This document shows positions 1-7,193 of a DNA stretch of 64,000 nt, piece by piece; position 1 is the first letter of the stretch, and each line of letters starts with the position of its first letter. The stretch is from Photorhabdus khanii NC19 (GTDB lineage Bacteria > Pseudomonadota > Gammaproteobacteria > Enterobacterales > Enterobacteriaceae). The notes under the pieces were generated by a model that worked only from the letters and a program-made list of their open reading frames with translations, searched no databases and was not told the origin of the DNA. Made by a program: the position numbers and the translations under genes. Location of the stretch: the NCBI RefSeq assembly GCF_000517265.1, contig NZ_AYSJ01000013.1:578838-642837 (forward strand), written 5' to 3'.

Positions 1-75
1 GACGGGAACATAATTGAAATAGATAACATCAAACAAGGATGTTATTATACAGGAAAATACAGAAGATGTATTTAA
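1..75 (+). CDS. 3' end of a gene cut by the window edge
   Basis: The first 24 codons are open in frame 1 and end at a TAA at 73-75; the peptide ends in YYTGKYRRCI. The start lies outside the window, so the family cannot be named. It runs opposite to the tail-fibre genes that follow and in the same direction as the small gene at 150. It could also be a remnant. Confidence 0.35.
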   Translation, partial: DGNIIEIDNIKQGCYYTGKYRRCI

Positions 76-149
76 CTCAACAACTTCTTGCTTCAATGAA
101 ATAAAGAAATATTTCGATATCCGGGGATATAAAATCGAGGACTTATAAA

Positions 150-290
150 ATGAATATTCATCAACATCAGGGGGAAAATAAAGAAACGGAACTCTATAAT
201 AAAATTGGCTATTCAAATAAAGAAATTATCGAGCACAGGAAAATTGAATATAAGCGCTCTATCCAAGGATTAGAGAAAAGCTACCTTTAG
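150..290 (+). CDS. Small hypothetical protein, 46 aa
   Basis: An ATG-initiated reading frame encodes a hydrophilic, charged 46-residue peptide rich in Lys, Glu and Ile, with no signal peptide or membrane segment. It ends inside a strong terminator hairpin at 278-301, which argues that the frame is the tail of a real plus-strand transcript. No good Shine-Dalgarno sequence is visible (upstream bases are GAGGACTTATAAA). I do not recognise the family. Confidence 0.35.
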   Translation: MNIHQHQGENKETELYNKIGYSNKEIIEHRKIEYKRSIQGLEKSYL

Positions 291-301
291 GTAGCTTTTT
301 A
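278..301 (+). terminator. Rho-independent terminator
   Basis: AAGCTACC (278-285) pairs perfectly with GGTAGCTT (290-297) around a 4-base loop, and a T run follows. It ends the short plus-strand transcript carrying the 46-aa frame, converging on the minus-strand tail-fibre genes. Confidence 0.8.
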
Positions 302-352
302 TGGCACAAATCACATTTCACTATAATTCTACCTCATCCTATTTACCTTTCC

Positions 353-949
353 TTACTCCGGCACCTCCGGCCACTCAACATCGGGAGCCTGTGAAATATC
401 TACCCTGCTCAGTAATACCCGGTATTTCTTCCATGCCAATAAAGCGATTTCTTCGGCCTCTGTCGCGATTTCCAGGTCAACAGAGTCTTGAAGTAACGAT
501 AGTGTTTCATTCGCTTGTCGTAACAGTGTTGCTTTCTGCTGTTTGTCCTCTTCGATTTGATGGGATTTCAGTAGGTCTTTATCAACTACCCACTCTTGAC
601 CATCCCACTTATCGTAATCGGTGACGGGTTTTTTGAAAGTCAGGGTTTCGGGTAGCTCACCTATTTCAGTAACTTCCTGCGGTAAACGTGTCTCCATGTT
701 ATAAGCTGCTTTTCCACGGTAATCGGGTACAATCATCCAATTACTTAAATCAGATGAACGGCAGGCAACATATCCCTCTTGGGTATCAGGTGGTGCATCT
801 GTGCAAGAATTAGCAGGAAGACCGACACCAACAGGAAGATACTCATCAGTACTGTTTAAATACTCTAGCGTAATCGCATCGTAATTAAACACAATGATAC
901 TTCCGGTACTGATAGCAATATTATTTTTATCCAGTACAGCCTTATTCAT
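353..949 (-). CDS. Tail fibre assembly protein (Tfa family), copy 1
   Basis: A 198-residue protein of the Caudovirales tail-fibre assembly family (PF02413 type), a chaperone that folds or attaches the distal tail fibre. The family signature is the C-terminal half: FKKPVTDYDKWDGQEWVVD, a Lys/Gln/Glu-rich helix, then LLSRVDISQAPDVEWPEVPE at the end. It starts one base into the stop codon of the fibre-tip gene upstream (949/949), as usual for fibre-tfa pairs. It is clearly paralogous to the copy at 60820-61446: the C-terminal 110 residues are nearly identical while the N-terminal halves differ, as expected if each chaperone is matched to its own fibre tip. Its own fibre partner is broken, so it may no longer be functional. 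Confidence 0.85.
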   Translation of the reverse strand: MNKAVLDKNNIAISTGSIIVFNYDAITLEYLNSTDEYLPVGVGLPANSCTDAPPDTQEGYVACRSSDLSNWMIVPDYRGKAAYNMETRLPQEVTEIGELPETLTFKKPVTDYDKWDGQEWVVDKDLLKSHQIEEDKQQKATLLRQANETLSLLQDSVDLEIATEAEEIALLAWKKYRVLLSRVDISQAPDVEWPEVPE

Positions 950-1449
950 CAGGCAATCCTCACAATGTAATTAAATGCTACGTTTCGCGGACGTGTTTCT
1001 GTTCCTGTTGAAGCAGCAACCGCATTATCCATATAACCGAAACCACCCGATCCCATTCCAATAGCAATGCCCAGTCCGCGAGAATCAATTCCGTAGTTAA
1101 CGCCTTGGTAGACACTATTGAGAATACGGCTTGGTGTACCCAAACCCTCGGCTCCAGCATTTGAGTTGGACCACATCCGGCCAATCCTGTGACTATGTGG
1201 AGCAATATCTGCCAATTGATTGGAAAGTAGATATCGATTAACGTCCACCCCGCGCCCATCATCCCAACCACGAATAAATTCACCCCGTAAATCGGGTAAT
1301 ATGCCACTAGGATAAGCTTCCGCTAATTTTGGATATAAAAATTTATCAAAGATCGCTCCATTACATTTCGCCCACCCATTTGGTGGTATGTTAGTCGGCC
1401 AAGGAAGTGGTATTCCTACCGGGATCTCTTCAAGTACAGATATGTTCAT
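949..1449 (-). CDS. Tail fibre C-terminal fragment with tail collar domain
   Basis: A 166-residue protein matching the phage tail-collar domain: IPVGIPLPWPTNIPPNGWAK followed by CNG, LPDLRGEFIRGWDDGRGVD, and the terminal RPRNVAFNYIVRIA. It corresponds to the last half of the complete fibre at 61446-62513 and lacks the N-terminal attachment domain and repeat region. It is followed directly by tfa. Either it is a stand-alone tip cassette used after recombination with an N-terminal part, or a remnant. The tip sequence between the collar core and the terminal motif differs from the 61-kb copy, consistent with host-range variation. Confidence 0.7.
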   Translation of the reverse strand: MNISVLEEIPVGIPLPWPTNIPPNGWAKCNGAIFDKFLYPKLAEAYPSGILPDLRGEFIRGWDDGRGVDVNRYLLSNQLADIAPHSHRIGRMWSNSNAGAEGLGTPSRILNSVYQGVNYGIDSRGLGIAIGMGSGGFGYMDNAVAASTGTETRPRNVAFNYIVRIA

Positions 1450-1784
1450 TATGCTACCCTTACAATATAGTTAAATGCCATGTTTCGTGGTCTTGACACT
1501 CCTATAAAATTAGAATCCGCTGACCATTCTGTTCCAGTTGGATAATTTACAGCGTTTACTGAAAGATCGGGCAATGACCACGGAATAGGAGAACCCACAA
1601 GTATATTAATTTCTTCACGTAATGAATTTATTATTTTTTGAACAAGCTTTTGTGTAACCGCCAATGTGTCGTTATTGCCCAAATTTAATTGATCAATGAG
1701 TTTGGCTATCTTCATATTTTCCTTGACTCATGACATTAGTATTATCATTAATATATAAAGCCTTAAAATTATTTTCCTGCTCAT
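1449..1784 (-). pseudogene. Degraded tail fibre gene, N-terminus joined to a C-terminal tip
   Basis: An open frame of 88 codons (1449-1715) begins in the middle of the fibre N-terminal region (LAVTQKLVQKIINSLREEIN, also seen in the 62-kb copy) and jumps to a tip ending RPRNMAFNYIVRVA, skipping the collar domain. Upstream, an out-of-frame stretch up to the ATG at 1784 still reads NNFKALYINDNTNVMSQGKY, the first residues of the family, then stops. So the gene has lost reading frame and internal segments. It is adjacent to a second orphan tip (949-1449), which suggests repeated recombination between fibre modules. Confidence 0.75.
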
Positions 1785-2060
1785 ATACTCCTCTTAAATT
1801 AAATGATTTTATCATGTAATAAACATATTAAGTTATTATAAAAACACTCCCTATTCAATTCACACCAATCAAAGTCTAGTTCAGAAAAAGAATAATGCGG
1901 CATTCCTATTTCTTATAAGGTTAACTGTTTTATATAATTGACAGAAATAAGTATTTCAATATTTCGGAATAGAAAATATATTCAAAATTTACATTTAACA
2001 TCTGAAAATATTTTTCCTTTCATCCTTTCCCGCAATTCAATAAATATCTATCATCAACTT
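1785..2060. repeat. Conserved upstream region of a tail-fibre cassette
   Basis: No gene is visible in this AT-rich stretch. It is homologous to the DNA upstream of the intact fibre gene at 62513: the same string of short blocks (TTATAAGGTTAACTGTTTT, CTAGTTCAGAAAAA, ATTTAACATCTGAAAA) occurs in the same order in both. A more diverged version lies upstream of the 48-kb fibre gene (about 49740-49870). It presumably holds the fibre promoter and shows that whole cassettes were duplicated. Confidence 0.6.
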
Positions 2061-2074
2061 CAATGGGTAAAAAA

Positions 2075-2097
2075 TAAGCCCCATAGAGGCTTTATTT
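2075..2097 (-). terminator. Terminator after the LprI/DUF4431 gene
   Basis: On the minus strand AAGCC and GGCTT form a short stem around TCTATG and are followed by ATTTTTTA. It lies 40 bases past the stop of the gene at 2138-2788. Confidence 0.55.
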
Positions 2098-2137
2098 AAT
2101 ATTATTCAACAAAACTTCCTGCGTTACTACCTCTAGA

Positions 2138-2788
2138 TTATTTAGCAGCTTCAATCCGCTGGGTTTCGAGCATGATTGGTGTATGGTGATGTCCGGAAAT
2201 CGCATACATAATAGTTCCAGTTACGCTCACACGGCGCCCGACAAGGCTTCGATACTCGTTATAAAATTCAGACTGGACTACCAGTTGCATAAAGTTACGA
2301 TCCCCCCATTCTGGTGCACCCTTAGCGCATCCTATCGCCTTATCCGGTTGCAGCACCCAATAAGTCTCTGGGTCATCCCCGTTTTCCACACTTTCGTAAT
2401 TTGGTGGGCCAGGATAGGTGATCCTTAGTAACGTGCCATCAAGAGTTATTTTTTGCCCTTCTTCATGGCAGTTCTCTGTTGTTTTACTCGCTGCAATTCT
2501 TCTGTACATTTCAGATGACCGTTGATACCAATTCTGAAGACATTCAACCGTTGTGCATTTCTCACGAAGTTTCCAATTTTGTTTTGCCAACGCTTTAAAG
2601 TCTGCATTGTTGGCTGTAGCCAATTTCGCCTGAAGGTAATCAATATACAGGCTATCGTCAGCTTGGGATAATGTGGTGGTCGAACAGATTAGCTTTTCAG
2701 CCTGACTGGCCGCTTTTGTACAGTCAAAGCTGGCAGAATTGGCAGCAAAAGACACCAGAAACAAAACAACAGCAACCTTCTTTAACAT
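2138..2788 (-). CDS. Secreted protein, LprI-like N-terminus plus DUF4431-like C-terminus
   Basis: A 216-residue protein with a clear signal peptide (MLKKVAVVLFLVSFAANSAS), then a Cys-containing LprI-like domain, roughly residues 20-95 (FDCTKAASQAEKLICS, a motif of lysozyme-inhibitor-like periplasmic proteins), then a beta-rich domain (LDGTLLRITYPGPPNYES, ETYWVLQPD, LVGRRVSVTGTIMYAISGHH) resembling DUF4431. The start is supported by AAGGAG upstream of ATG. It stands alone between a broken fibre gene and a broken secreted gene. The LprI part suggests interaction with a lysozyme or cell-wall enzyme, but the exact target is unknown. Confidence 0.7.
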   Translation of the reverse strand: MLKKVAVVLFLVSFAANSASFDCTKAASQAEKLICSTTTLSQADDSLYIDYLQAKLATANNADFKALAKQNWKLREKCTTVECLQNWYQRSSEMYRRIAASKTTENCHEEGQKITLDGTLLRITYPGPPNYESVENGDDPETYWVLQPDKAIGCAKGAPEWGDRNFMQLVVQSEFYNEYRSLVGRRVSVTGTIMYAISGHHHTPIMLETQRIEAAK

Positions 2789-2922
2789 CCTTTACTCCTT
2801 AATCAATTACGCTTAATTTCTTATAATTCACTAATCATTTTATCTTGCTTATCTACTATTTCTTTCAGCATTGCTATTTGTCTTTCCGCTTGCGATGCTT
2901 TTCTGACAAGATACACGAAGAT

Positions 2923-3380
2923 CTAACGGGATTTAGCCGAATCACCGGATTTATTCAACAGGCAATTTGTCAAAACTATATTAACTCCATCATCCAGAGA
3001 TTTTCTCATCAGAAGTACATTGACTCCGTATTGCTCAGTCGCCATTACTATAGACATTGATTTCTTACCAGCCATAACATAACTGATCATCAGGGAATTC
3101 TTTTCTTTTAACGGAGCAGAGAACTCAAAGGTATTATTTACATCTGGAATATCAATTTTTATTTTTTTCTGAGAGCCGTCTCCGAATATATTTAATATTG
3201 CATTCCCTATAATTGGCTGATTATTTAACTCATTAAATGCCCCCCGCCGTCAGGAGCACTTCTTACCTTGCAAGAATATTCACCATCTACAATAGAGATG
3301 TTCATATTCTTATCTCTTTTGGCACCATTATTAGCAAATGCAAAAAATGGCAGTAAAATCAATAATATTAATTTCCTCAT
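2923..3380 (-). pseudogene. Frameshifted small secreted protein
   Basis: From the ATG at 3380 the frame encodes a signal peptide (MRKLILLILLPFFAFA) and a short mature part ending VDGEYSCKVRSAPDGG, then runs into a stop. One base shift at the run of six G about 3242 restores a second open frame (ELNNQPIIGNAILNIFGDG and onward to KSGDSAKSR and a TAG). The two halves together would give about 152 residues with two or three Cys. The lesion is a loss of one G in a homopolymer, so it could be a true pseudogene, a phase-variable switch or a sequencing error. The family is not recognised. Confidence 0.6.
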
Positions 3381-3496
3381 AATACATTTACACTCCAATT
3401 TTTTTATTTCTAACCATTCAAAACTATTTAAATAATGTTAGACACTAACCCATACATAAGAGTTCACTTCACAGAGGCGGTTAATGTGAGATGCGA

Positions 3497-3523
3497 CAAA
3501 AAAGCCACCAAATCAGGTGGCTT
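3497..3523 (-). terminator. Rho-independent terminator of the NRPS/PKS operon
   Basis: Read on the minus strand, AAGCCACC and GGTGGCTT form an 8-bp stem with a 6-base loop, followed by TTTTTTG. It lies about 65 bases beyond the stop of the last biosynthetic gene (3587) and is the only strong terminator seen for the 42-kb operon. Confidence 0.8.
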
Positions 3524-3586
3524 GTTGTTATTAACATATACACTACGTATTTAAAGTGATTATCTGATCCGCAAAGGATCTAATAT

Positions 3587-4438
3587 TTAATAAGTGTAAA
3601 AGCCCCTGCCGGATTTACGTCCCAAATGACCTGCATCGACCATTGTCCGCATCAGTGGGCAAACCCGGTATTTTGAATCCTGAAACATCTGGTAGAGCAC
3701 ATCGAGGGAATTTACCACCGTGTCAATGCCAATCAAGTCTGCCGTTTCGAGCGGCCCCATTTTATGGCCGAAGCATTCTTTAAATATGGCGTCCACGTCC
3801 GCGGGTTGAGCTACGCCGTCCTGTATGGTGAAAGCGGCTTCATTCATAAATAAATGGGAAATCCGGTTGGAGACAAAACCGGGGCCGTCTTTCACCACAA
3901 CAGCTTTTTTAGCCAACATACCCAGGATCTCCAGGCATCGATCTTTGGTTTGTTCGGAAGTGTTAAGGCCGACGATAACCTCTACGGTATGCTTAAGATA
4001 AACCGGATTCATAAAATGCACGCCAATCACCTGAGAGGGCGTTTTATGGAACGAACCCAGTTTAGTGATAGGAATGCAGGAAGTGTTCGCCGCCAGCACT
4101 GCATCGAACGCGATAAACTCAGACATTCGCGCATATAACGACTGTTTAAGCGCTATATTTTCCGTGATGTTTTCCACCACAAATGCACAATCGGACACGG
4201 CTTGCAAATCCTGCGACCAGATGATGTTGGACAGTATCTCCTCAGGTGTTTTTCCTTTGGCGAGCGGGCTGAATAAGGGGGCGTAGCCGGCAGTTTCCGT
4301 GATGCGCGCCCTGCTCTGTTCGCAAGAGAGCGCGTCTTTTTCAATAACAACCACATCATGCCCCTTCAGAGCACAATCGAAAGCAAGACTGGAACCAATA
4401 TTTCCGCCGCCAACCACGGCTATTTTAAGTTTTGACAT
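3587..4438 (-). CDS. 3-hydroxyacyl-CoA dehydrogenase-like enzyme, proposed for aminomalonyl-ACP
   Basis: A 283-residue NAD-dependent dehydrogenase with the Rossmann motif VVGGGNIGSSLAF at the N-terminus, the catalytic region GVHFMNPVYLKHTVEVIVG, VVVKDGPGFVSNRI, and the C-terminal helical domain ending KSGRGFYTY; length is normal for the single-function family. In zwittermicin, FK520-type and colibactin clusters such a protein oxidises the beta-hydroxyl of an ACP-bound serine or glycerate. Here it is the last gene of the operon, 40 kb from the matching acyl-CoA dehydrogenase and ACP, but on the same transcript. Because a serine adenylation protein is present and no FkbH-like glyceryl transferase is, oxidation of seryl-ACP is the more likely job. 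The function in this pathway is inference. Confidence 0.85.
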   Translation of the reverse strand: MSKLKIAVVGGGNIGSSLAFDCALKGHDVVVIEKDALSCEQSRARITETAGYAPLFSPLAKGKTPEEILSNIIWSQDLQAVSDCAFVVENITENIALKQSLYARMSEFIAFDAVLAANTSCIPITKLGSFHKTPSQVIGVHFMNPVYLKHTVEVIVGLNTSEQTKDRCLEILGMLAKKAVVVKDGPGFVSNRISHLFMNEAAFTIQDGVAQPADVDAIFKECFGHKMGPLETADLIGIDTVVNSLDVLYQMFQDSKYRVCPLMRTMVDAGHLGRKSGRGFYTY

Positions 4439-4508
4439 AGTGACTACTTTCTTATTGAGTTTTAACAGGTTTCTATTTCAGGTTCACTTCTTGGATTACA
4501 ACCATCGC

Positions 4509-5237
4509 TCAATCAGTGGAATCGGGAGAGATCACTTCCCACTTGCCAAATAGCGTTAAACCCGCCGCTTTAGCCAGCGACACAGACGTCTGATTATCAA
4601 GCTGACATCGGTACTGAGGTTCATATCCCTGATCACAGGCGTACTTGCTGATTGAACGTACTACTTTGCGAGCGTGACCTTTTCCTCTAAAGGGCGTTAG
4701 AGTCAGTACGCCGAGATCTGCAATTGGCGCATTCTCCCAAGGATACATGCTGGCGGCGCTGACCAGACGTTTTTGCTCAAAAGAACCGAACACTGCCCAG
4801 TGATCCAATTCCACATAAGCGTCGTCCAAGTCTTGTTCCGAAGCGGAGGACTGGAACTCGGAGAAAACCGCATCATCTTGCTCTGTTAACCGACGCAAGA
4901 CACCTTCTAGGTTTTCTTGCAGCAATACGTTCTTATCCGCTTCTGAAAAATAAAAAAGATAGTCTGCACCATGCAGAGTGACTCCCGCTTCATTCAATTT
5001 CCGGCGAAACATCGACTCAGACAGATCTTGTCGCTGATACAGGCTTAACTTATCGGCCAGCGCCGGTGTCAGGACCGCCATAATCCGGCCATCGGAAGTT
5101 TCCAGCACCATGACCCGACGGTCTTCTCTCAGTTCAGGGTTGATAACAACAGTAAAGACTTCATCACGATAAAGAACGTCTCCGTTCAAAAATGGTGTCC
5201 GCCAGAAGTCAGTTATCGTTTGTGAAAATAAAGACAT
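4509..5237 (-). CDS. GNAT-family acetyltransferase, possible self-resistance
   Basis: A 242-residue protein whose C-terminal 110 residues carry the GNAT acetyl-CoA site: ADLGVLTLTPFRGKGHARKV (motif A, RGKGHA) and the NQTSVSLAKAAGLTLFGKW segment (motif B). The N-terminal half is unlike ordinary small GNATs and may bind substrate. It lies 5 bases after the thioesterase gene, inside the operon. Zwittermicin producers carry ZmaR, a GNAT that acetylates and inactivates the antibiotic; if this operon also makes a product with free amines, N-acetylation as self-protection is plausible. A tailoring role in synthesis is the alternative. Confidence 0.75.
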   Translation of the reverse strand: MSLFSQTITDFWRTPFLNGDVLYRDEVFTVVINPELREDRRVMVLETSDGRIMAVLTPALADKLSLYQRQDLSESMFRRKLNEAGVTLHGADYLFYFSEADKNVLLQENLEGVLRRLTEQDDAVFSEFQSSASEQDLDDAYVELDHWAVFGSFEQKRLVSAASMYPWENAPIADLGVLTLTPFRGKGHARKVVRSISKYACDQGYEPQYRCQLDNQTSVSLAKAAGLTLFGKWEVISPDSTD

Positions 5238-5242
5238 ATTTC

Positions 5243-6073
5243 TTACTCGGCTTGGTTAGAATCATTAAGCACACAATCGCGCTCAGTTAAAGAACCGTGG
5301 GAAAGACGAACGGAAGTTTGTTCTGCCAACTCTCTGGCTCGTTCTTCGATCCATGGGATCACTTCATCATGGGTAAACAGGTAAAAATGTCCTCCTGTGA
5401 AAATTTTTTGCGTCACCGGCACAGTAAATACCCGATTCCATTCCGCCAGCCGGGAAACAGGAACACGACGGTCCTGATCACCTCCCACCAAATGAGCCTG
5501 GACATTTAACGCCGGCTTAGGCAACCTGGACAGAGACGCCAGCAAACGCAAATCATTTCGCATTACGCTAATCACATATTGTCGCCACTCAGGATCAGCC
5601 AGAATCTCTGAGGGCGTTCCCTCATACTGTTCAAGCAGGTGCAATATATCGGCATCCGACAACGCGTCATGCAGCTCACTCCCCAAGACGTCAGGCTCGA
5701 CAAAGCTACGCGCGGAAATAATGAGGCTAAGCTTCTTTCCAGGCGCTTCGCGCTCAAGTCTATACGCAGTCTGATAGGCAAGCTCCGCGCCCAAACTGTG
5801 TCCGCACAACAGCAAGGGTTTATCCTCTCCTAATCCCAAATGTTTTATCGCAGCAAGGATATCGGACAGCACAGTTTCAACGTCCGACTGGAAAGGCTCG
5901 GAAATGCGTGCGCCTCTGCCCGCCAGTTCCAGACAATAGGCTTCAATCAATCCGGATAGCTTGTGAGCCAATTGCAGATAAGGGTAACTGGAACCACCTG
6001 CATGGTGTAAAAACACCAGCTGAACTTCGGCCTCCGGTCTTTTAATCGCAGGAAATAAAACTGAATTAGACAA
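5243..6073 (-). CDS. Type II thioesterase
   Basis: An alpha/beta-hydrolase of the external (type II) thioesterase family that clears wrongly loaded carrier domains. Visible are LVFLHHAGGSSYPY near the N-terminus, the nucleophile elbow CGHSLGAEL, the acid-bearing GGDQDRRVPV and the C-terminal His in TGGHFYLF. An ATG at 6148 is in frame but would overlap the upstream oxygenase gene by 83 bases. The TTG at 6071-6073, with AAAGGG 7 bases upstream and only 8 bases of overlap with the oxygenase stop, is a better start; it gives about 276 residues and removes a non-conserved leader. Confidence 0.85.
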   Translation of the reverse strand: MSNSVLFPAIKRPEAEVQLVFLHHAGGSSYPYLQLAHKLSGLIEAYCLELAGRGARISEPFQSDVETVLSDILAAIKHLGLGEDKPLLLCGHSLGAELAYQTAYRLEREAPGKKLSLIISARSFVEPDVLGSELHDALSDADILHLLEQYEGTPSEILADPEWRQYVISVMRNDLRLLASLSRLPKPALNVQAHLVGGDQDRRVPVSRLAEWNRVFTVPVTQKIFTGGHFYLFTHDEVIPWIEERARELAEQTSVRLSHGSLTERDCVLNDSNQAE

Positions 6074-7181
6074 GGTTAAGCCCTTTAGTTGTGTTGATGG
6101 GGAATGGGTTGCGCTGGTGAATGAGAGCGAACTCCGGAACGGCAGCAATTGGCGCGCTGGCTATCCATCCAGAGCCGCGCTCGCTTTTGAAATTGAAGTA
6201 ATCCCGGTATTCCGGGTTGGTGACAAAGTTATAAGTCAAAGAAATGCTGGGCGATAAGGTATGCACCTCATGAGCGAGTCCTTTGGGTATCAGCATGATC
6301 TCACCCGGCAACAAATCGAATCGCCATATTCGATCTTCACTGTGAGGTTGGCCTCTCTGATTTTCCCCACCAGCGGGTTGTGATGAAGCAGCACGGCCCT
6401 CGGCAGCGTTTCTGACCGCATCTTCAAGCGAGGCGGAAAAGATCCAGCCCGCTTTTTTGCCCTCTACTTGGCACAACACCGCATTGGTCCGCATACCATC
6501 GACGTGTAAACGGGTGCAAGCTCCCGGTGCGGAAAAGTAGAGTCCCCAATCCTGGCACATCCGTTTGTTGGGATGCAGAGACCCCACCTGAACCCAAGGG
6601 ATCTTATAACCGCCATCCGGCAGGAAATAAGGTCTGCGCCAATGTTCCTGAATATGTTGAAATGCTAGGAAACTGAACGAGTTAGTATTCACCCAATTGC
6701 CAAATCCCCAAGTGAGCAGCAGGTGTTTAAAAAACGAGTCGTAGGTGTATCGCAAATAATCATGGTCATTCCCCATCTCACCCAGTTCAACGGCAGGCAA
6801 TGAAGCGATCTCCCGCAGGTAGGTTCGCAGCTCGACACACTTTTTCGGTTTGAATCCGGCATCCTGCAACTGCACGGACATATCGCCAAACTGCTGGCAA
6901 AAGTAGTCAAAACTCCAAATCTGCTGCGCTCGCCAGTCTCTTAAACCATCGGCGATAATAACCGGCTCGTTTTTCATCAAGTAGCGTTCGCTGAACTCGG
7001 TGATGGAAATATCCGAGACTTTCTCCACGTTGCGGTATTCGGCCGCCTCAAGGCGTGCCAGCGCGTCGTTGCTTCCAGTTTCCCGTTGCCCCCCCTGTCT
7101 GCGCCGATAAATGCTCACTTCTTCGAACGTCCACATCGCGATATCGCCGAGCGCATTCCATGTATTGCCGAAAAAACTCAT
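6066..7181 (-). CDS. JmjC/cupin-like Fe(II)/2-oxoglutarate oxygenase
   Basis: A 371-residue protein of the cupin_8/JmjC-like type. The metal triad can be read as H226 and D228 in TRLHVDG and a distal His, H304, in IPKGLAHEVH; PVIIADGLRDW near residue 73 is the usual N-terminal signature. Such enzymes hydroxylate carrier-bound amino acids or finished peptides. It begins 12 bases after the KS-KR-T-C gene and overlaps the thioesterase gene. An insertion at about 258-285, rich in Gly, Ala and Gln, lies between the metal ligands. The likely reaction is beta- or gamma-hydroxylation of a residue during assembly, but the substrate cannot be read from sequence. Confidence 0.8.
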   Translation of the reverse strand: MSFFGNTWNALGDIAMWTFEEVSIYRRRQGGQRETGSNDALARLEAAEYRNVEKVSDISITEFSERYLMKNEPVIIADGLRDWRAQQIWSFDYFCQQFGDMSVQLQDAGFKPKKCVELRTYLREIASLPAVELGEMGNDHDYLRYTYDSFFKHLLLTWGFGNWVNTNSFSFLAFQHIQEHWRRPYFLPDGGYKIPWVQVGSLHPNKRMCQDWGLYFSAPGACTRLHVDGMRTNAVLCQVEGKKAGWIFSASLEDAVRNAAEGRAASSQPAGGENQRGQPHSEDRIWRFDLLPGEIMLIPKGLAHEVHTLSPSISLTYNFVTNPEYRDYFNFKSERGSGWIASAPIAAVPEFALIHQRNPFPINTTKGLNLV

Positions 7182-7193
7182 GTTTCACCCTCC

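Noticed and set aside
2813..2922. Minus-strand frame with a helical, coiled-coil-like end (RQIAMLKEIVDKQDK).
   Set aside because: No start, no partner domain and partly overlapping the pseudogene end; may be a remnant but cannot be supported.
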